A DNA stretch of 6,590 nt, from positions 1 through 6,590 of the forward strand of contig JAQUUS010000090.1 of NCBI GenBank assembly GCA_028693775.1, in the 5' to 3' direction. This DNA is from Alphaproteobacteria bacterium. GTDB taxonomy: Bacteria; Pseudomonadota; Alphaproteobacteria; UBA9219. Below, piece by piece: positions 1 to 4,839 of this stretch (position 1 is its first letter; each line of letters begins with the position of its first letter). Both the position numbers and the translations under genes were made by a program. Under the pieces are notes generated by a model that saw nothing but the letters and a program-made list of their open reading frames with translations, did no database searches and was not told the DNA's origin.

Positions 1-1
1 C

Positions 2-508
2 GCTTTCGAACTTTTTGCCGCGCCGGAGGTTTTGCATCCTTCCGCACGCACCGGGCGGAGTTTCAGGGCCGCCGCCGAAGAAGTCGCTTCGTTGCGCAAC
101 TGGCATGGCAACGACGGCATTTATCTCTCAACCGAACGGGATTTGTTTTCCGCCATCAGGAAAGGCGATTATGTCGGGCAATGGTTCATCCCGACCGTCG
201 AGCATCTTGTCGGGATGCGGCTCGAGGGATTCAATCCTTTGGAGGGGCGCAAAGCTTCTTCCAACAATCTGTGCGATTTGCAGGACAGGGGCGCGTTCAG
301 GGATACTTTCGGTCCGGGCTATTATTGGTCCATTACTCCGGAGCACAGGGCGAAAGTTTTCGGTCATGAAGGGCGGTTTTTGATGGTGAGCCTCACAGGG
401 GGCTTCGGCTATCTTGGGCATGCCGACGAATCGAGCCTCGGAAAGAACGTTCGCCCCGTTCGCGCAGAGCCGCGCAGGCCTTTTGCCTTGGCTTCTCCCG
501 CTCCTTGA
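2..508 (+). CDS. C-terminal part of a DUF1566/Lcl-like domain protein (5' end outside window)
   Basis: The frame is open from the window edge to the TGA at 506-508, so about 168 C-terminal residues of a longer protein are seen. A TTG at 32 could serve as a start, but the frame is open upstream with sensible residues (AFELFAAPEV), so a truncated gene is more likely. Seen: NWHGNDG, then GQWFIPTVEHL, GAFRDTFGPGYYWSITPE and finally NVRPVRAEP. This order (W-x-(L/I)-P-T-x-x-E/H-L, then YYWS-x-T, then a terminal VRPVRA) is the signature I know from DUF1566/Lcl C-terminal domains, which are usually found in exported or surface proteins and resemble C-type-lectin-like folds. Ligand and biological role are unknown. 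The last ~35 residues are encoded in the region that overlaps the convergent metallopeptidase gene. The VRPVRA motif lies inside that overlap, which argues that this frame is real there. The family call is from memory of motifs, not a search. Confidence 0.72.
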   Translation, partial: AFELFAAPEVLHPSARTGRSFRAAAEEVASLRNWHGNDGIYLSTERDLFSAIRKGDYVGQWFIPTVEHLVGMRLEGFNPLEGRKASSNNLCDLQDRGAFRDTFGPGYYWSITPEHRAKVFGHEGRFLMVSLTGGFGYLGHADESSLGKNVRPVRAEPRRPFALASPAP

Positions 509-1893
509 AAATACGGAACGCTTGGACGTCGTTCAAACGTATGTGCGGCGGTTTTGGCTTCGCGCAGCATTTGGGTTGCGCGCGCGGCGGTTTTCGATGT
601 CGCCGACAGGGCTGCTTTGACGGGATCGCAGATCTTGCTTTTCAGGTATTGGCGGTGCGTTCCGACGAAGCCTTCGTTGTCTTTCATGTAGATGAGGCCG
701 ACGCTTGCCGAAAGGACAATCGCTCGCGCGGACATCGGGCAAAACGCATGATCGGATGAGGCGAACGTCAGGCCGATCTTGTGCTCGAGGAAGTCCCAGA
801 GCTGATCCCAGAACGAATCCGCGCCGCTTGCGTCCGTCGCGTTTGCGACGGGCGGGACGGCGGTGTCGTTTGCCGGGGCGATGAACGCTTGCGTTGCGCT
901 CGTTTGGTTGAGCGGCGCGGCGAGCGAGGCGTTTTGTATTTCGGCGAAGTCGATCGTTTCGGTCGTGTCTATTTCTATGCTTTGTTGCAGGAGCGGGTTG
1001 ATCGACGCGGGTTTGTAGATTCTGAAATTTTCGATCAGCTTGTAGACGTAGGTCGCCGAGTGGCTGAAGTCGTTCAGGAAAGCCAGGTCGTCGTCGCTGA
1101 TGGGTTCTTTTTTTGTCAGGATCGAGAAGCTTTTTGCAAAAACTTCTTCGCGGCCGCGTACGTCTCCTTCGTCGCCCAGATAGTACTGGTAGCCCCGTTC
1201 AAGCGCTTTTTCTTGCCCGCCTATTTCCTGGAGGTCTAGGTCGTAGGAGGCTTCGTAGCTCGCGCTTTTTGTCAGTTCCGCTTCGTCGAACAATCCGTGC
1301 GCGGCTTCGTGCAGGACGGCTTCCTCGGTCAGGGCCGGACTCAGGGCGATCCAGTTGGGGCCGCTTGTGTTTTCTTCCGCGAGGTCCGGGAAATTTTCGA
1401 TAACCGCCTTTTCGACCGATGCGATGTCTGTGAGCGGTTGCGTTCCGTTGGGAAACTCGACTTCCGGGTAAAAGTATTCCGAGACGACGATTGTGTTCGA
1501 TCCCGGCATGTATACTGCCGGTATCTGGTCCATGGCGATCCGCGTGTCGTAGACGTCGGGTACGCGGTATCTTGTCGGATAGGACATCGCTTCGAACGTT
1601 GTTTCTCCAACCGATATGGAGACGTTGTTTCTGTACAGGAAACCCCGGATGTCGGAAGGGATGCTTTGCTGGGCGTTGTATACGCAGACGTCAAAGAACG
1701 GGCTTTCGTTGCGCCTGGTTGTGTTGAGCGAGAGCGTCGTTTCGGAGGCACAGGAAACGATCTCCGATCCCAGCCAAAGACTGCCGACGGATCCAATGGC
1801 AATGTTCTTCCAGCTTGGGGGGCTTCGCAGATGTGTCGATTTTTTTTCGGATCCTGCGCTTGGGGCCCTTTTGTTTTGCAAAAGCGGTTGCAT
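409..1893 (-). CDS. Predicted zinc metallopeptidase, anthrax-lethal-factor-like (ATLF/M34-like) fold
   Basis: A 494-residue protein. The catalytic signature is EAVLHEAAHGLFDEA, with HEAAH at residues 195-199 (two zinc-binding histidines and the general base E196). About 50 residues later REEVFAKSF (248-256) supplies the probable third, glutamate zinc ligand. This order and spacing match gluzincins of the lethal-factor type. The preceding segment (about 75-145: IPSDIRGFLYRNNVSI, then a YMPGSNTIVVSEYFY strand) also resembles the N-terminal half of that domain. Residues 1-50 hold a weak hydrophobic stretch ending IVSCAS, which could be a lipobox (I-V-S-C) or a poor signal peptide, but it contains a glutamate and is preceded by a long polar tail, so export is unsettled. 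Residues about 320-355 are an Ala/Thr/Asn-rich linker. The rest has no recognised domain and ends in a basic tail encoded opposite the DUF1566-like gene. The ATG at 1893 has no strong Shine-Dalgarno, only a weak AGGCGA about 9 nt upstream. Substrate unknown; another HExxH family is possible. Confidence 0.75.
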   Translation of the reverse strand: MQPLLQNKRAPSAGSEKKSTHLRSPPSWKNIAIGSVGSLWLGSEIVSCASETTLSLNTTRRNESPFFDVCVYNAQQSIPSDIRGFLYRNNVSISVGETTFEAMSYPTRYRVPDVYDTRIAMDQIPAVYMPGSNTIVVSEYFYPEVEFPNGTQPLTDIASVEKAVIENFPDLAEENTSGPNWIALSPALTEEAVLHEAAHGLFDEAELTKSASYEASYDLDLQEIGGQEKALERGYQYYLGDEGDVRGREEVFAKSFSILTKKEPISDDDLAFLNDFSHSATYVYKLIENFRIYKPASINPLLQQSIEIDTTETIDFAEIQNASLAAPLNQTSATQAFIAPANDTAVPPVANATDASGADSFWDQLWDFLEHKIGLTFASSDHAFCPMSARAIVLSASVGLIYMKDNEGFVGTHRQYLKSKICDPVKAALSATSKTAARATQMLREAKTAAHTFERRPSVPYFQGAGEAKAKGLRGSARTGRTFFPRLDSSACPR

Positions 1894-1946
1894 GGATATG
1901 TTTCGCCTATAGCGGACTTATTTATACAGAACCAAGAACGTTATGC

Positions 1947-1974
1947 ATTATAGGGGGTGCGTTCGAATTGTCCT
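1947..1974 (-). promoter_or_regulatory. Candidate sigma-70-type promoter for the metallopeptidase gene
   Basis: On the minus strand a perfect -10 hexamer TATAAT (1952 to 1947) is preceded, with a 16-nt spacer, by AGGACA (1974 to 1969), which matches four of six positions of TTGACA. Transcription would start near 1940, giving a leader of about 45-50 nt before the ATG at 1893. The spacer ends in a run of five C. The position, just upstream of the gene and downstream of the terminator-like hairpin of the preceding operon, suits an independent transcription unit for the peptidase. Confidence 0.5.
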
Positions 1975-1978
1975 GACC

Positions 1979-1997
1979 AAAACGCATTGGAAATGCG
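1979..1997 (-). terminator. Candidate small intrinsic terminator of the sigma-vWA operon
   Basis: Read on the minus strand, CGCATT-TCC-AATGCG (1997 to 1983) forms a perfect 6-bp stem with a 3-nt loop and is followed at once by TTTT (1982 to 1979). It lies about 130 nt past the vWA stop codon and just before the -35 box of the next gene. The stem has only three G:C pairs and the U run is short, so it would be a weak terminator, perhaps acting with the larger hairpin at 2067-2112. Confidence 0.35.
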
Positions 1998-2066
1998 AGA
2001 ATTGGCCGGATTAACCTTGATTTTATGGCAGGAACGCCCGTTGCGTTAATGCGTTTCGGGCGCGTT

Positions 2067-2112
2067 AAACGCCTCGGCTTGCGATAGGGCTATCGGCAGG
2101 CGCGAGGCGTTT
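2067..2112. repeat. Long imperfect inverted repeat downstream of the vWA gene (possible terminator or mRNA 3' end hairpin)
   Basis: AAACGCCTCG (2067-2076) and CGAGGCGTTT (2103-2112) are perfect complements. Inside, GCTTG (2077-2081) can pair with CAGGC (2097-2101, one G:U pair), and CGATA (2082-2086) with TATCG (2091-2095), leaving a GGGC loop and single bulged G residues at 2096 and 2102. That gives about 20 pairs, starting 16 nt after the vWA stop codon. No U run follows on either strand, so it is not a textbook intrinsic terminator; it could protect the 3' end of the operon mRNA, or terminate inefficiently. GCGTTT at 2051-2056 can also pair with AAACGC at 2067-2072, a competing fold. Confidence 0.6.
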
Positions 2113-2127
2113 GGAACTCAAAACACT

Positions 2128-4203
2128 TTATTTTTGCGGCATGGCGCCGTTGAGATCGGTCGCCGCCTTGGCCGAGCGCACGAGGGTCAGAAATTCGCGC
2201 CTCAGGCCGTCGGGGTCTTTGTCTTGCGCCGTTTCGGCAAGCTTCAGGACGTCGTCGTATCCGAAATCGCGCAAGGACATGCTGTGCCGCAGGAGCTGTC
2301 CGAACCCGGCCACCGAGGCTGCAAACCTCATGTCGGCGGGGGCGTCGGCTATGGTTTTATACTCTTCGCTGTTTCCGATGGGCTGCGTCAGCAGTTTGCT
2401 CGTTGCCGCTCCCGGGAGTTTGTAGCGTATTTTCAGGAACGCGTATTCGTTTGCGTTCGTCGCGGCCGGGGCAGGCTCGGCTTTTTTCGGCTGCTCGTAG
2501 CGCAGGGGATCGACTTGTCTCGCCTGGCTGTCGGTCGGCGTGATCTCGTAGATGGCCGTGACCGTTTGCCCGGCTCCGATGTCGCCTGCGTCGACTTTGT
2601 CGTTGTTGAAGTCCTGACGGCGCAGATTCCTTGTTTCGTAGCCGATCAGACGGTATTCAGCCACGCGCGAGGGGTTGAACTCGATTTGCACTTTCGCATC
2701 GTCGGCCACCGGCACGAGCGCGCCTTCGGTCTGGTCTCCGAGGACCCGGCGCGCTTCGGTCAGGTTGTCGAGGTAGGCGGCTGTGCCGTTGCCGTATTGC
2801 GCCAGACGTTGCATCAGCGCGTCGTTCAGATTTCTCGAGCCGACGCCGAGGATCGTCAGGTAGATCCCTTTTTCGCGCTTTTGCTCGATGAAGCGTTGCA
2901 GCTCGTTCGGGCTTGAGGCGCCGACGTTGAAGTCTCCGTCTGTTGCGAGGATCACCCGGTTGACGGCTTCCTTGTCGAAGCTTCGTTCGGCTAGCTCATA
3001 GGCCGTGGCGAGGCCCGCGCTTCCTGCTGTGCTTCCTCCCGCTTGCAGGGCGGCCAGCGCTTGCAGGATTTTGCTTTTTTCGCTCACGAGCGTCGGTTCG
3101 AGGACTACCCCGGATTTTCCGGAGTAGGTCACGATTCCGACACTGTCGCCTTCGCGCAACGCATTCGTGAAATCCGCCAGCGCCGTTTTGAGCATGGGAA
3201 GGCGGTCTTCGCCGGACATCGAGCCGGAGACGTCGATCAGGAAGGTCAGGTGCGCTTTCGGACGTTCGGTCGCAGGCGGACGGTATGCTTTGACGCCCAC
3301 ATGCAGAAGCTTGGAGTCTTTGTTCCATGGGCAGGGGTAGACGGCTACGCTTGTTGCGAAGGGAACTTCTTTGCTGTCCGGCTTTTTATAGTCGTAGGAA
3401 AAGTAATTGATCATTTCTTCTACGCGGACCGCTTGGGGCGACGGCAGGCGTCCCCGGCTTAGCAGCTTGCGCACGAAGGTATAGGATGCCGTGTCTACGT
3501 CCATCGAGAAGGTCGAGACCGGCTCTTGCGCCGTTTGTTTGACGTTTTGCTCTTCGGCGTTGGCAAAGCGTTCGGTGTTTTGCGGATGAGGTATCGGCAT
3601 GTATACATCCGCTCTTTCCATTGATTGGCCAATGGGGGTCGGGATTGCCGAAGGCATTTCTTTGAAGACTTGCGTGGCAGAATTCGCGACAGCGCTCAGC
3701 CCGCTGGGTGCGCTGAGGATTTGGGCGGTTGCTCGTCCGGCTTCGGCTTGATAGGGCGTTTTGGATTTTCTGTCGGCCGTGTCGGGTAACGTGGGGGTGG
3801 CGGCGTCGGTTTGAACCGATGCTATCGCTTCGGTTTGGGGCGGGGCGGATTTCAGGGGGGCGGTTGCTTGCTCTTTCGGTTTGATGGGCGGCGCTTTCGC
3901 CGGGCCCAATGAGCTGTAATTCCCGTATATTCCTAGAAAAACAACAATAAAAACAGCGGTTAACGCCGGTACGGCGTATTTCAGATTCATGCGCATCTGG
4001 GCCCCCATGGTTGACAGGTTTTGTACTGTTTGACGGAGCCTTGCCGTAAAACCCCTAAGGCTGTTTTGCTTTTTTTTATTCCTTTCCTGTTCGTAAACGG
4101 ACATGGCGGCTTTGACCGCTCGGTCGAGCGCGGCAGGGTCCGGAATTGCGGGCCTTTCGCGGAGCGCTTTCTTGATTTTGTCTTCGTTCAGGTTCTGGGT
4201 CAT
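2128..4203 (-). CDS. Membrane-anchored YfbK-type von Willebrand factor A domain protein (DUF3520)
   Basis: I place the start at the ATG at 4203 (691 residues), because AAGGGAG lies 7 nt upstream; a TTG one codon earlier is less likely. Order: a charged N-terminal segment (1-74) with many Lys/Arg; one membrane helix (about 75-95, KYAVPALTAVFIVVFLGIYG), N-terminus inside by the positive-inside rule; a Pro/Ala/Thr-rich linker (about 96-215); the YfbK-type N-terminal domain (about 215-305, FSMDVDTASYTFVRKLL and VRVEEMINYFSYDY); the vWA domain (about 317-490); and a DUF3520-like C-terminal domain ending near 685. The MIDAS metal site is complete: DVSGS (D324, S326, S328), T392 in GGST and D422 in ATDGD. 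Such domains bind protein partners through a Mg2+ ion, here on the periplasmic side. No enzyme activity is expected. The gene is coupled to the ECF sigma gene, so a sensor or anti-sigma role is plausible but inferred. Family assignment is strong. Confidence 0.93.
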   Translation of the reverse strand: MTQNLNEDKIKKALRERPAIPDPAALDRAVKAAMSVYEQERNKKKQNSLRGFTARLRQTVQNLSTMGAQMRMNLKYAVPALTAVFIVVFLGIYGNYSSLGPAKAPPIKPKEQATAPLKSAPPQTEAIASVQTDAATPTLPDTADRKSKTPYQAEAGRATAQILSAPSGLSAVANSATQVFKEMPSAIPTPIGQSMERADVYMPIPHPQNTERFANAEEQNVKQTAQEPVSTFSMDVDTASYTFVRKLLSRGRLPSPQAVRVEEMINYFSYDYKKPDSKEVPFATSVAVYPCPWNKDSKLLHVGVKAYRPPATERPKAHLTFLIDVSGSMSGEDRLPMLKTALADFTNALREGDSVGIVTYSGKSGVVLEPTLVSEKSKILQALAALQAGGSTAGSAGLATAYELAERSFDKEAVNRVILATDGDFNVGASSPNELQRFIEQKREKGIYLTILGVGSRNLNDALMQRLAQYGNGTAAYLDNLTEARRVLGDQTEGALVPVADDAKVQIEFNPSRVAEYRLIGYETRNLRRQDFNNDKVDAGDIGAGQTVTAIYEITPTDSQARQVDPLRYEQPKKAEPAPAATNANEYAFLKIRYKLPGAATSKLLTQPIGNSEEYKTIADAPADMRFAASVAGFGQLLRHSMSLRDFGYDDVLKLAETAQDKDPDGLRREFLTLVRSAKAATDLNGAMPQK

Positions 4204-4796
4204 CAAAGCTCTCCCTTCAACTTTTCGCGAAGGCGCTTCTTTATGTCATGTACGCGCCACTCTATTGTTTTTTCGGCGCAGTCCATGATCCGGGCCGCTT
4301 CGGCCTGCGTGTATCCTTCCGCCCATAACAATATGCAGACCTCGCGTAGCTTTTCCGGCAACAATCCTATCTCTTTCCATATTTGACGCTGAAAGGCCAA
4401 ATCTTCCCCAGTTTTGGTTCGCGGCGCGCTCAGGTCTTCGTCCAATGGGGCTTGCTGGGCGTATTTTCGGTTGGATCTCCAGTAGTCGCGCGCGCAGTTC
4501 ATCGCGATCCGCGTCGACCATGTTTTGAAGGATGCGTCTCTTCGATATTTCGGCAGGGCTTTCACGATATGGATGCATGTTTCTTGCGCGACGTCTTCGG
4601 CAGCCGGGCGATTGAACGCCAGCAGGCGCAGGGCGAGGCTGAAGATAGACGGATAAATTTCCCGCAGCAATTTTTCGGCAGCCTGTCTGTCGCCGTTTTG
4701 CGCGGCGTAAAGGAGATCGACCGTTGCGAAGGATTCTGGCATTGACGCTTGAGGCGGAGAGTTCGGTGTGAAAACAGGCGGGATCTTTGGGATCAT
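4203..4796 (-). CDS. ECF-type RNA polymerase sigma factor
   Basis: A 197-residue sigma-70-family protein of extracytoplasmic-function type. Region 2 spans about residues 28-112: AAEDVAQETCIHIVKAL (2.1-2.2, core binding) and FKTWSTRIAMNCARDYWRS (2.3-2.4, -10 recognition). A short acidic linker follows, then region 4 at about 138-193, with the helix-turn-helix in GYTQAEAARIMDCAEKTIEW and VHDIKKRLREKL for -35 binding. Region 3 and any C-terminal extension are absent, as usual for ECF factors. It would direct polymerase to a small regulon, typically for envelope or stress responses. Neither the ATG at 4796 nor the internal ATG at 4742 has a clear Shine-Dalgarno; the longer form adds a Pro-rich tail of 18 residues that may not be translated. 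The TGA (4205-4203) overlaps the ATG of the vWA gene, a likely regulatory partner. No zinc-binding anti-sigma gene is adjacent. The ECF subgroup cannot be fixed by eye. Confidence 0.93.
   Translation of the reverse strand: MIPKIPPVFTPNSPPQASMPESFATVDLLYAAQNGDRQAAEKLLREIYPSIFSLALRLLAFNRPAAEDVAQETCIHIVKALPKYRRDASFKTWSTRIAMNCARDYWRSNRKYAQQAPLDEDLSAPRTKTGEDLAFQRQIWKEIGLLPEKLREVCILLWAEGYTQAEAARIMDCAEKTIEWRVHDIKKRLREKLKGEL
4211..4217 (-). promoter_or_regulatory. Ribosome binding site that sets the vWA start codon
   Basis: AAGGGAG on the minus strand, inside the last codons of the sigma gene, stands 7 nt before the ATG at 4203-4201. Together with the TGATG stop/start overlap it shows translational coupling of the two genes and selects ATG over the TTG at 4206. 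Confidence 0.75.
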
Positions 4797-4839
4797 TGCA
4801 TATTTTTAATGCCGGAACAACCGGAGCGCGTGGAGTTTG
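4797..4839. other. Short gap between the exoprotein and sigma factor genes
   Basis: These 43 bases contain CCGG-AACAA-CCGG (4812-4824), a 4-bp hairpin with no U run, and an A/T-rich patch next to the sigma start. I see no clear terminator, no good Shine-Dalgarno and no convincing promoter. The sigma gene may be read through from the exoprotein gene or have a promoter inside its 3' end. Confidence 0.4.

Larger units (their letters stand above)
1894..2127. other. Intergenic region between the vWA and metallopeptidase genes
   Basis: No convincing coding sequence is seen in these 234 bases. They hold the peptidase promoter, the two hairpins annotated separately, and many copies of GCGTT or its complement AACGC. 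The short open frames that cross the region lack recognisable features and extend out of antisense shadows of the flanking genes. Confidence 0.6.

Noticed and set aside
15..421. Alternative frames on both strands across the left edge
   Set aside because: Only the frame ending at 508 shows the DUF1566-like motifs; the others have shadow-like composition.
781..1953. Several plus-strand open frames opposite the metallopeptidase gene
   Set aside because: Their translations are Arg-, Cys- and Val-rich with no motifs, while the minus-strand frame holds the HEAAH motif and a good promoter.
2134..2916. 260-codon open frame on the plus strand
   Set aside because: It lies wholly antisense to the strongly supported vWA gene, its translation is rich in Arg, Val and Gly with no domain signature, and it has no promoter or RBS. 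It is a shadow of GC-rich codon use.
4103..4745. Plus-strand open frames opposite the sigma gene
   Set aside because: They are antisense to a clear ECF sigma factor and show no domain features.
4812..4824. CCGG-AACAA-CCGG as a terminator of the exoprotein gene
   Set aside because: The stem is only 4 bp and no U run follows on the minus strand.
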